Below, piece by piece: positions 26,875 through 34,166 of a DNA stretch of 64,000 nucleotides. Within the stretch, counting starts at the first letter, position 1. Every line of letters begins with the position of its first letter. Made by a program: the position numbers and the translations under genes. The stretch is taken from NCBI RefSeq assembly GCF_003123725.1, contig NZ_QETA01000001.1, positions 124,001-188,000 on the forward strand, written 5' to 3'. The DNA is from Corticimicrobacter populi (GTDB lineage Bacteria > Pseudomonadota > Gammaproteobacteria > Burkholderiales > Burkholderiaceae_B). The notes beneath the pieces are model-generated. The model saw only the letters and a program-made list of their open reading frames with translations, was not told the DNA's origin and searched no databases.

Positions 26875-27803
26875 ATGTCCGTGCACTGCATTACCTGTCC
26901 GAGGTGGTGCGCAAGGGCTCGGTGCGCAGGGCGGCGGCTGCGCTGGGCGTGGATGCTACTGCAATCAGTCGGCAACTGAAGGCGCTGGAAGACGAGGTTG
27001 GCCTCGAACTATGCGAGCGTACTGCTGCGGGCATGAAGGCGACAGAGGCTGGGGAGTTGCTGGTCCGGCATTACCAGAACCAGAAAACGACTGAAGAGGC
27101 CGTGCTGTCGCGCCTTGATGCGATACGCGGGCTGCATGCAGGGCAGGTACGGATTGCACTGGGCGAGGGGTTCATTGCCGATCTGATCGCGGCACCGCTG
27201 CAGTCATTTCTGGCACGGCATCCCGGCATTGCGCTGGATGTCCAGATGGCGGGCGTCAACGAGGCCGTGCAATTGCTCAAGGACTACGATACCGACGTGG
27301 CGCTACTGTACGCACCGCCACAGGATCGCGATCTGGTGGCACACGTGGAAACCCGCCATCCCCTGCATCTGATCGTGCCGCCGAGCCATGCCCTGGCCGG
27401 CAGTTCGCGCCAGCTTGACCTGGCCGACATCCAGGATTGCCGACTGGCCCTGATGGGCAACCAGTTCGGTATGGGCCAACTGGTGGGGATGGTGGCGCAG
27501 CAGGAGCGCGTGGAACTGGCTCCCGTGCTGCGGACCAACTCGGTTGCCGTCTTGCGTCAGTTCGTCCTGTCGGGAACCGGCGCAGCCTTCATGCCCGAGA
27601 CGACCGTGCAGAACGACGTCAAGCGTGGTGACCTGGTCGTGCTGCCGATGCGCCATCCTGTATTTGCCCAGGCGCGGGCGCAGATCGCCAGCCGTGCGGA
27701 TCGCAACCTGACGGTAGCCACCCAGGCCTTCCTGGATCACCTACGTCGCAATATGCGCTTCTTCCGCGAGCACGCACCTGATCGACACGGTGTTCTTGTG
27801 TAG
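26868..27803 (+). CDS. LysR-family transcriptional regulator
   Basis: This 311-residue regulator has an N-terminal winged helix (residues 1-60, VRKGSVRRAAAALGVDATAI followed by SRQLKALE) and a C-terminal LysR substrate-binding domain from about residue 90 (GQVRIALGEGFIADLIAAPL). It is encoded just upstream of the TRAP transporter and in the same direction, so it may control that operon; the divergent arrangement usual for LysR regulators is not seen. An inverted repeat overlaps its stop codon. The inducer is unknown. Confidence 0.92.
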   Translation: MLNVRALHYLSEVVRKGSVRRAAAALGVDATAISRQLKALEDEVGLELCERTAAGMKATEAGELLVRHYQNQKTTEEAVLSRLDAIRGLHAGQVRIALGEGFIADLIAAPLQSFLARHPGIALDVQMAGVNEAVQLLKDYDTDVALLYAPPQDRDLVAHVETRHPLHLIVPPSHALAGSSRQLDLADIQDCRLALMGNQFGMGQLVGMVAQQERVELAPVLRTNSVAVLRQFVLSGTGAAFMPETTVQNDVKRGDLVVLPMRHPVFAQARAQIASRADRNLTVATQAFLDHLRRNMRFFREHAPDRHGVLV

Positions 27804-27816
27804 CTTTTTAAGCTAC
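27800..27816. repeat. Perfect inverted repeat over the LysR stop codon
   Basis: GTAGCTT and AAGCTAC are separated by TTT. It could be a LysR-type operator for the TRAP operon starting 105 nt downstream (a T...A palindrome) or a weak terminator; no U-run follows, which favours a binding site. Confidence 0.4.
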
Positions 27817-27920
27817 GGATGTGTAATTGATTTGTCTACGCGGCTACGGTTAGGATGCCTTGACCGTCTGGTACCCGTGTGCCTGCGGATATTTCAATAA
27901 ATCATCGAAAGGGGAAACCA

Positions 27921-28955
27921 ATGCGAATGACCGCATCCGTCATCGTCAAGAAACTGTGCGCAGCCGGCCTGCTTGGTCTGGCTGGGATGGGGGCCGCCGT
28001 GGCAGCCACGACTGTCAACCTGAGCTACAACGGTGCGCCCGATCCGCAGAAAAACGCCGTGCATGTCTTTGCCCAGACGCTCAAGGAGCTGGTCGAGGAA
28101 AAGACCCAGGGCGAGCTGAAGATCACACTTTATCCGAACAGCATGCTGGGTGACGAAGAGGCCCGCATGGAACAGACCATGGCGGCAGCCAACCTGAACA
28201 TTGCCTCTTTCTCGGGCATTTCGCCGCTGGCACCGGAAATTTTCGTGAGTGCGATCCCCTTCATGTTCAGCGGTTTCGAGCCGGCCCGCCATTTTTTCGA
28301 TGGGGGCGAGTACTGGAAGGCGCTCAGCGAGGCGTTCCGCGAGCGTACCGGGGTGGAAATGCTGGCAGTCGTCGAGGAAGGCGGTTTCCTGGCATTCACC
28401 AACAGCAAGAAGGCGATCCGCACGCCCGATGACTTCAAGGGCCTGCGTTTTCGTGCCATGGACCCGAGCCAGGTCGCGCTCTATGAGTCGTTTGGCGCGA
28501 CCGGCACGCCGATTCCCTGGACCGAGGTCTATATGGCGCTGCGCACGGGCGTGGCCGATGGGCAGATGAACCCGCCCATGTACATCATCCTGGGCAGTCT
28601 CTACGAAGTGCAGAAGTACCTGACGCTGGCCAACATCCAATATTCGGACCAGTTCCTGGTGGGCAATGCGGCATTTCTCGACAGTCTGTCGGAGCCGGTC
28701 CGGGCGGCGTTCCACGAGGCAGTGCGCGAAGCCAACCAGAAGGCACGCACCGAGAACGAGCGTGATGTCGAGAGTCGCATCCAGTACCTGGCCGACAAGG
28801 GCATGGAAGTGATTCATCTCACGGATGAAGAGCGCGCCGCATTCCGCACCAAGGCACAGCCTTCGTACATGAACTGGCTCCACGCACAGGGCATCGATCG
28901 CAAATGGATCGACATGGCGCTGAAGGATGCCGGGCTGGAACCGGTCAAGGAATAA
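27921..28955 (+). CDS. TRAP transporter substrate-binding protein (DctP type)
   Basis: This 344-residue periplasmic solute receptor has a signal peptide (VKKLCAAGLLGLAGMGAAVA, cleavage near AAVAA). The mature domain has YNGAPDPQKNAVHVFAQTLK, QGELKITLYPNSMLGDEE, and KGLRFRAMDPSQVALYESFG with the conserved arginine that binds the carboxylate of the solute, then PIPWTEVYMALRTGVADGQM. ATG 27921 is chosen for AAAGGGGAAA upstream. TRAP solutes are usually organic or amino acids. Together with the D,D-dipeptidase downstream, a D-amino-acid or peptide-related acid is possible, but this is inference. Confidence 0.92.
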   Translation: MRMTASVIVKKLCAAGLLGLAGMGAAVAATTVNLSYNGAPDPQKNAVHVFAQTLKELVEEKTQGELKITLYPNSMLGDEEARMEQTMAAANLNIASFSGISPLAPEIFVSAIPFMFSGFEPARHFFDGGEYWKALSEAFRERTGVEMLAVVEEGGFLAFTNSKKAIRTPDDFKGLRFRAMDPSQVALYESFGATGTPIPWTEVYMALRTGVADGQMNPPMYIILGSLYEVQKYLTLANIQYSDQFLVGNAAFLDSLSEPVRAAFHEAVREANQKARTENERDVESRIQYLADKGMEVIHLTDEERAAFRTKAQPSYMNWLHAQGIDRKWIDMALKDAGLEPVKE

Positions 28956-28975
28956 CCTGCGCAGGATGATCTGAC

Positions 28976-29470
28976 ATGAACATGCATACGCTGCGCGAAT
29001 GCCTGCTCAGGTACAGCCGCGCAGTGACGATTACCGTCGCTGCGCTGTTGCTGCTGGGCAATCTGGCCGTGATCCTGTACGGCGTCTTCATGCGCTACCT
29101 GGCAGGGGGCGCGCCTATCTGGATGGATGAACTGTCCCGCTTTCTGATCATCTCGACGGTGATGCTGGCTGCCGGAGCCGTCTGGGTCGAAGGCATACAC
29201 ATGCGGGTGGCGCTGATTGAGCGGCTGCTGCCTGCGCCGGCCGGTCGCCTGCTGGCTTTCTACCAATGGGTACTGACGGTCGTGCTGGCGTTTGCCGCTG
29301 CCTGGATCTGCTGGCGCTATGCGCAGTCGGTGGCCATGTTCCGCACCATGGGGCTGGGGATCAGCCGCAGCATTCCCGTCATGGCGATGCCTATCGGTTT
29401 TGCGCTGCTGGGCTGGCAGGCCTTGTTGTACGGCCCGCGTTTCCTGCCCCTTCAGGAAGAGGACATCTGA
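28976..29470 (+). CDS. TRAP transporter small permease (DctQ type)
   Basis: This 164-residue membrane protein has four predicted helices: VTITVAALLLLGNLAVILYG, FLIISTVMLAAGAVWV, WVLTVVLAFAAAWICW and SIPVMAMPIGFALLGWQALL. WMDELSRFLI after the first helix is the hallmark of DctQ proteins. It pairs with the large permease whose gene begins 2 nt after this gene's end. The short spacing (20 nt) from the binding-protein gene confirms one operon. Confidence 0.92.
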   Translation: MNMHTLRECLLRYSRAVTITVAALLLLGNLAVILYGVFMRYLAGGAPIWMDELSRFLIISTVMLAAGAVWVEGIHMRVALIERLLPAPAGRLLAFYQWVLTVVLAFAAAWICWRYAQSVAMFRTMGLGISRSIPVMAMPIGFALLGWQALLYGPRFLPLQEEDI

Positions 29471-29471
29471 C

Positions 29472-30749
29472 ATGCTTATTGCGATCATATTGACCTTCCT
29501 GATTCATGTGTTTCTGGGGCTGCCCCTGTTTCTGGCGCTGCTGTCCAGCGCCGTGGTCGGGTTCTTCTTCATCGATCCCGCCATGATCCCGCGCATGATG
29601 CCGCAGCAGTTCTACGGTGGCATCAATGCCTTTTCGCTGATGGCCATTCCGCTGTTCATCCTGGCGGGCAATCTGATGAATGCGGCCGGTATGACCGATC
29701 AGTTGATGCGTCTGGCGCGTTTGCTGGTGGGGCATCTGCGCGGCGGCATCGGCCATGTCAACGTGCTGTCCAGCGTGTTTTTTGCGGGAGTCAATGGTTC
29801 GGCCGTTGCAGATACGTCGGCGCTCGGGCCGCTGCTGGTGCCGGCCATGCGCAAGGAGGGCTACGACAAGGCTTTTGCAGCGGGGCTGACGGCGGCCAGT
29901 TCTCTGGTGGGGCCGATCATTCCGCCCAGCATTTTCATGATCCTCTACGCATCGCTGACCAATGTGTCGGTCGGCAGCCTGTTCCTGGCCGGCGTGATTC
30001 CGGGATTCGTGATTGCCGCGGCCTTCATGGCGATGAATGGCTGGTACGCCTGGCGTCACCAGTTGCCACGCAATGGCCGTGCGCCCACCCTGAAGGAGTT
30101 GAGCGCTGCCGTTGTACAGGCGGTTCCCGCTCTGGTTGCGCCGGTGATCATTGTGCTCGGGATCGTCATGGGGCTGGTCACGCCCACTGAATCCGGTGGA
30201 TTGATTGCGCTCTATGTCGTCATCTGCGGCGTATTGCAGCGACGCCTGCGTCTGCGGGATGTCTGGGCCAGCCTGACCGAAACGGTGCGCCTGACATCGG
30301 CGATCTTCCTGATCATGGCGGCATCGGCCACCATCAGCTGGCAGTTGTCGTATGCCCAGGTGCCGGCACAATTGACGACGCTGTTCACGCCGTTCCTCGA
30401 CAGTCCGCTGCTGATCCTGTTGTTGCTGAGCCTGATCATCTTCACGGTGGGGATGTTCATGGAGGAGGTGTCTGCCCTGATGCTGCTGACACCCATTCTG
30501 GTGCCGGTGGCGCTGGCGGCAGGGATCGATCCGGTGCAACTCGGCGTTATCGTGACACTGAACATCACGATCGCCCTGATTACCCCGCCCATGGGGGCCT
30601 GCCTGCACGTGGCGGCGGCGGTGAGCAAGCTGGAAATCACGGCGCTGTTCCGCTCCATCTGGCCATTCGTGCTGGTGGCGCTGGGCGTGCTCGGCTTGCT
30701 GATCGTCTTTCCGCCGCTGACCCTGTGGCTGCCAGGACTGTTTGCATGA
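29472..30749 (+). CDS. TRAP transporter large permease (DctM type)
   Basis: This 425-residue sodium-coupled transport subunit has about 12 helices. Conserved stretches are FFFIDPAMIPRMMPQQFYGG, LMAIPLFILAGNLMNAAGMT, VNVLSSVFFAGVNGSAVADT, LVGPIIPPSIFMILYASLTN and VTPTESGGLIALYVV. ATG 29472 was chosen with AGAGGA upstream; the longer frame that begins inside dctQ is not used. Its last codons overlap the dipeptidase start (ATGA). Confidence 0.94.
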   Translation: MLIAIILTFLIHVFLGLPLFLALLSSAVVGFFFIDPAMIPRMMPQQFYGGINAFSLMAIPLFILAGNLMNAAGMTDQLMRLARLLVGHLRGGIGHVNVLSSVFFAGVNGSAVADTSALGPLLVPAMRKEGYDKAFAAGLTAASSLVGPIIPPSIFMILYASLTNVSVGSLFLAGVIPGFVIAAAFMAMNGWYAWRHQLPRNGRAPTLKELSAAVVQAVPALVAPVIIVLGIVMGLVTPTESGGLIALYVVICGVLQRRLRLRDVWASLTETVRLTSAIFLIMAASATISWQLSYAQVPAQLTTLFTPFLDSPLLILLLLSLIIFTVGMFMEEVSALMLLTPILVPVALAAGIDPVQLGVIVTLNITIALITPPMGACLHVAAAVSKLEITALFRSIWPFVLVALGVLGLLIVFPPLTLWLPGLFA

Positions 30750-31516
30750 CGGCTGCCGATATGATGCATATGCCCATCCCCTTGCTGGCCGATCCCGATT
30801 GGCCGCAGGTGGGGGCCATCGCCATTGGCGAGTGTGGCGAGCGCCTGGTGCCGACCAGTCTCATGCCACGCCCCGTGCTCACTTTTCCTGCCTATGCGCG
30901 CCAGGGAGTCGCCGGGGCGCACCAGGAGTGCTATGTACGCGAGGATGTGGGCCGGCGTCTGTTGCAGGCGGCCCGTAGCCTGCCGGACGGCCTGCATCTG
31001 GTCGTGCTGGATGGCTGGCGCCCGTGGCGGGTGCAGCAGCAACTGTTCGATGCCTATCAGGATACGCTGCGGCGGCGGCATCCTGACCTGCCGGCCGAAC
31101 AGCTGCTGGCCCTGACCCGCGAGTTCGTGTCGCTGCCCAGTACCCATCCCGCCCGTCCCAGTCCGCACCTGACCGGGGGGGCGGTCGATGTCACGCTGTG
31201 CAGTCATGATGGTGTCTGGCTGGACATGGGGACACCTTTCGATGCCACGGTACCGGCATCGCATACGGCCTATTACGAAAGCACGGTCGACAGTGATTCG
31301 CAGGCCGATGCCGCCGTGTTCCGCCAGCGTCGCCGGATTCTCTACCATGCAATGCGGGCGGCAGGCTTTACCAACCTGCCCAGTGAATGGTGGCATTTCG
31401 ACTGCGGCGACCAGTTGTGGGCATGGTATGCCGGCCAGCCGCAGGCACGCTATGGCCCGGCCCCCCTGACGGGTTGCGTGCCGCTGGTGCCGATGGGGAT
31501 TGCGGACCACGCATAA
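30746..31516 (+). CDS. ddpX: D-alanyl-D-alanine dipeptidase, VanX/DdpX (M15D) type
   Basis: This 256-residue zinc dipeptidase carries the M15D signature complete: PHLTGGAVDVT with zinc ligands His141 and Asp148, and EWWHF with catalytic Glu214 and zinc ligand His217. The DGWRP loop holds the Arg (Arg92) matching the transition-state arginine of VanX. These enzymes cleave D-Ala-D-Ala. No signal peptide is seen, so it is cytoplasmic. In E. coli DdpX is encoded with a D,D-dipeptide ABC importer; here the partner is a TRAP transporter whose gene overlaps by 4 nt, suggesting uptake or salvage of D-amino-acid compounds rather than vancomycin resistance. No vanH or D-Ala-D-Lac ligase is nearby. Confidence 0.9.
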   Translation: MTAADMMHMPIPLLADPDWPQVGAIAIGECGERLVPTSLMPRPVLTFPAYARQGVAGAHQECYVREDVGRRLLQAARSLPDGLHLVVLDGWRPWRVQQQLFDAYQDTLRRRHPDLPAEQLLALTREFVSLPSTHPARPSPHLTGGAVDVTLCSHDGVWLDMGTPFDATVPASHTAYYESTVDSDSQADAAVFRQRRRILYHAMRAAGFTNLPSEWWHFDCGDQLWAWYAGQPQARYGPAPLTGCVPLVPMGIADHA

Positions 31517-31524
31517 CTCTGGGT

Positions 31525-31824
31525 ATGCTGTGCGCCACTATGGGCGTCGAATATCTGATCACATCTCCAGCGTTTCCTGCCGATTCGCTGCAGGAAACGC
31601 TGGCACGTCTGGCGAGCCACTGGGACAGTGAGGCCCGGGCCGGTTATTTCAGTGCGGTGGAGATGCTGGCTGAAAACGCCATGCCCGATGCTTCCCTGGC
31701 GATCGAACCGGCAGGCATCTATTTCTGCGATCATGGTGGTCAGGGCAGGGCATTTCTGGGGCGGCTGGTGGCTGCACTGGTGTCCCGCTACGATCAGGTG
31801 ACGGTGCAGGAGTATGAGTTGTGA
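31525..31824 (+). CDS. Small protein of unknown function
   Basis: A 99-residue protein is read from ATG 31525, or 94 residues from ATG 31540 (MGVEYLITSPAFPADSLQET). It is soluble and mixed alpha/beta with no recognised domain. It starts 8-23 nt after the dipeptidase stop and its stop overlaps the next start (GTGA), so it could be the distal end of the TRAP operon or the first gene of a small immunity-like cluster. Function unknown. Confidence 0.55.
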   Translation: MLCATMGVEYLITSPAFPADSLQETLARLASHWDSEARAGYFSAVEMLAENAMPDASLAIEPAGIYFCDHGGQGRAFLGRLVAALVSRYDQVTVQEYEL

Positions 31825-32192
31825 GCGAAATTTCCAGTACGCTGGAAACTATCACGCATGGCTATGACGGTCTGGTCAGGAAAGTATGCCTGCTGTCGCT
31901 CAGTGATGCCGTGGTGGTCATTTCCGCCAGACGCAAGGACAGCGCCGAGTGGGTGAATGTCGAATTCAGGATCTCGGGACTGACGGAGTTTTCGGTCAGG
32001 CAGTCCGCCGGTTTTTCGAATGTCGTGCTGTCCGGTGGCATTGCGCATCAATGTATCGACGATATCCACTTCGTGGATTTTGCGCCGTATTCAGATGCCA
32101 TGGAGGGCGCTGATGATTTCAGGATGTCAGGCCTGTATTTTGCGGGTGCGAGTGTGGCCTGCTGCTTCCTGCCTTATTCGGAATGCGCGTGA
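31821..32192 (+). CDS. Small protein of unknown function, possible immunity protein
   Basis: This 123-residue soluble protein is predicted to be mostly beta-strands (DAVVVISARRKDSAEWVNVE, FSVRQSAGFSNVVLSGGIAH). The start is GTG 31821, overlapping the previous stop as GTGA. The following gene begins 4-10 nt before this one ends. The domain is not recognised. Small beta-rich proteins in tightly overlapping, slightly AT-rich runs like this are often immunity proteins, but nothing here proves it. Confidence 0.55.
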   Translation: MSEISSTLETITHGYDGLVRKVCLLSLSDAVVVISARRKDSAEWVNVEFRISGLTEFSVRQSAGFSNVVLSGGIAHQCIDDIHFVDFAPYSDAMEGADDFRMSGLYFAGASVACCFLPYSECA

Positions 32193-32581
32193 CGGCGAAT
32201 GCAATCGAAAAAGTGTGCGCCGAGCTGGGGTTGCCGAAAGGTGATGCGTTTACCCAGGATGTAATCTACGAGTTACCTGAAATATACCGAACCACGCTAT
32301 GGCTGGAAAAATATGCCGATGCATATGCAAAGCCGGGGCGCTCGGCTGTCGAAAAAAATCTGCTGATGGCGCTCATGCTGGATGTTGCCAATGATTTGGT
32401 GGCTCAGGCGGATGCCGAAAGCGATCGCGTTGTGGAGCGAGTACTGGATTTTCTGGCGGCGCACCGCGATCAGCATGAACATCTGATCGACTACTGGGCT
32501 CTGACTGGCGAAGCGCCGGAGGATTGTTTTGCACTGACAGAACGGATCAGGCGATTGCAATCCGTTTTGAAAGAACGGTAA
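32183..32581 (+). CDS. Small helical protein of unknown function
   Basis: This 132-residue protein is predicted to be almost entirely helical and acidic (KNLLMALMLDVANDLVAQAD, RVVERVLDFLAAHRDQHEHL). Start ATG 32183 or GTG 32189; the GTG would form a GTGA coupling with the preceding stop, the same arrangement as one gene earlier. No family recognised. It converges with the gene at 32586-32981, leaving a 4-nt gap. Confidence 0.55.
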   Translation: MRVTANAIEKVCAELGLPKGDAFTQDVIYELPEIYRTTLWLEKYADAYAKPGRSAVEKNLLMALMLDVANDLVAQADAESDRVVERVLDFLAAHRDQHEHLIDYWALTGEAPEDCFALTERIRRLQSVLKER

Positions 32582-32585
32582 TGCC

Positions 32586-32981
32586 TCACCATGACTTCAG
32601 CGCCGTCGCGAACATGCCGTTCTCAAAATAGATTTTTACATGCTGCGTTGTGACCAGAATCTGTTGGTCATCCTGGGTGCATTCCGTATACGAAATGCGC
32701 AGAGCATCCAGATACCCTTTGAAATCCTGGAGGGAGGTTCGGCCAGTGATGATGTTGCCTGCCAGGCGGAGCGTCCCCAGCCTGGCAATTTCATATTGAA
32801 CCAGGCATAGCCTGCCATCTTCGAACAGCAGTTCTATGCCGTCAGGATACAGGGCGAAAGCGCCAGACGCCTTGTCGATGTCGTGGCGTCTGATGGTTTT
32901 GAAGCCTTCGGGTAACGCCTCGTATGTTGTCCCGAAGGCCACTGATACCTGCCCATTGGCGAGAAAAGACTGAAAATCCAC
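32586..32981 (-). CDS. Small protein of unknown function downstream of prpF
   Basis: This 131-residue soluble protein is beta-rich with several aromatic residues (GIELLFEDGRLCLVQYEIAR, VKIYFENGMFATALKSW). It starts with GTG 32981 only 3 nt after the prpF stop and in the same reading frame as prpF, separated by TAA-TCC, so it can only be made from the prp message or by a hidden promoter inside prpF. No domain recognised; it has no evident link to propionate metabolism and looks like an immunity-type passenger. Confidence 0.55.
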   Translation of the reverse strand: MDFQSFLANGQVSVAFGTTYEALPEGFKTIRRHDIDKASGAFALYPDGIELLFEDGRLCLVQYEIARLGTLRLAGNIITGRTSLQDFKGYLDALRISYTECTQDDQQILVTTQHVKIYFENGMFATALKSW

Positions 32982-32984
32982 GGA

Positions 32985-34166
32985 TTACCCCGGTATATGA
33001 ATCCGTCCGTCCATCAGGACCCGCGCACTGCGGCTCATGATGGCCTTGGTCACGGTCCAGTGTCCCTCCTGCTGGTGGGCTTCGGCACCGACTCGCAACG
33101 TGCCGGACGGATGGCCGAAACGGACTGACTGGCGTGGTCCGCCGCCGGCAGCCTGGTTGACCAGCGTGCCGGGAATGGCGGCTGCGGTGCCGATGGCGAC
33201 AGCAGCCGTGCCCATCATGGCGTGGTGCAGCTTGCCCATCGACAGTGCCCGCACCAGCAGGTCGATGTCACCCGCTTCGATATGCTTGCCGCTTGAGGAC
33301 GTGTAGGCAGCGGCAGGTGCGACAAATGCGATCTTGGGGGTGTGCTGGCGTGTGGCAGCCGCTTCCAGGCGGTCAATCAGGCCCATGCGCAGGGCACCAT
33401 GGGCACGGATGGTTTCGAAGCGAGCCAGCGCCTGGGCATCCCCGTTGATGGCTTCCTGCAACTCGGCCCCGGTATAGCCCAGTGCTGCGGCATCCAGGAA
33501 AATCGTCGGGATGCCGGCATTGATCAGCGTGGCTCTGAACGTGCCGATGCCCGGCACCTCCAGTTCGTCCTGCACGTTGCCGGTCGGGAACATCGCGCCA
33601 CCATCACCGTCTTCGTCGGCAGCAGGATCCAGGAATTCGAGCTGGATCTCGGCGGCCGGAAATGTCACGCCATCCAGCTCGAAATCGCCGGTTTCCTGCA
33701 CGGCACCGTTCGTGATCGGGACATGCGCCACGATGGTCTTGCCGATATTGGCCTGCCAGATGCGGATGGTGGCCACACCATTCAGTGGAATGCGGGCCGG
33801 GTCCACCAGCCCGCTGGCAATGGCAAAGGGGCCGACAGCCGCCGACAGATTGCCGCAATTGCCGCTCCAGTCGACAAAGGGGCGGTCAATGGCGACCTGC
33901 CCGAACAGATAGTCGACATCATGGCCGGGCCGTTCGCTGCGCGAGACGATCACTGTTTTGCTGGTGCTGGAGGTGGCACCGCCCATGCCGTCGATCTGTT
34001 TGCCATAGGGATCGGGGCTGCCGATGGCGCGCAACAGCAGTGCATCACGGACGGCACCGGGCTGCCGGGCGGCCAGTGGCAGGTCCTGCAACCGGAAAAA
34101 CACGCCCTTGCTGGTGCCCCCGCGCATGTAGGTGGCCGGGATGCGGATCTGAGGGGCGTGGCTCAT
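32985..34166 (-). CDS. prpF: 2-methylaconitate cis-trans isomerase
   Basis: This 393-residue PrpF isomerises the 2-methylaconitate made by AcnD so that it can be hydrated in the 2-methylcitrate cycle. Family motifs are IPATYMRGGTSKGVFFRLQD, RAIGSPDPYGKQIDGMGGAT, SGNCGNLSAAVGPFAI and the diaminopimelate-epimerase-like fold segments that follow. The ATG overlaps the acnD stop by 4 nt. AcnD plus PrpF replaces PrpD in this type of operon; no prpD is present. Confidence 0.96.
   Translation of the reverse strand: MSHAPQIRIPATYMRGGTSKGVFFRLQDLPLAARQPGAVRDALLLRAIGSPDPYGKQIDGMGGATSSTSKTVIVSRSERPGHDVDYLFGQVAIDRPFVDWSGNCGNLSAAVGPFAIASGLVDPARIPLNGVATIRIWQANIGKTIVAHVPITNGAVQETGDFELDGVTFPAAEIQLEFLDPAADEDGDGGAMFPTGNVQDELEVPGIGTFRATLINAGIPTIFLDAAALGYTGAELQEAINGDAQALARFETIRAHGALRMGLIDRLEAAATRQHTPKIAFVAPAAAYTSSSGKHIEAGDIDLLVRALSMGKLHHAMMGTAAVAIGTAAAIPGTLVNQAAGGGPRQSVRFGHPSGTLRVGAEAHQQEGHWTVTKAIMSRSARVLMDGRIHIPG

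Noticed and set aside
30746-31516. VanX-type vancomycin resistance gene
   Set aside because: No vanH, vanA-type ligase or VanRS pair is nearby and the organism is Gram-negative; a DdpX-like metabolic role fits better.
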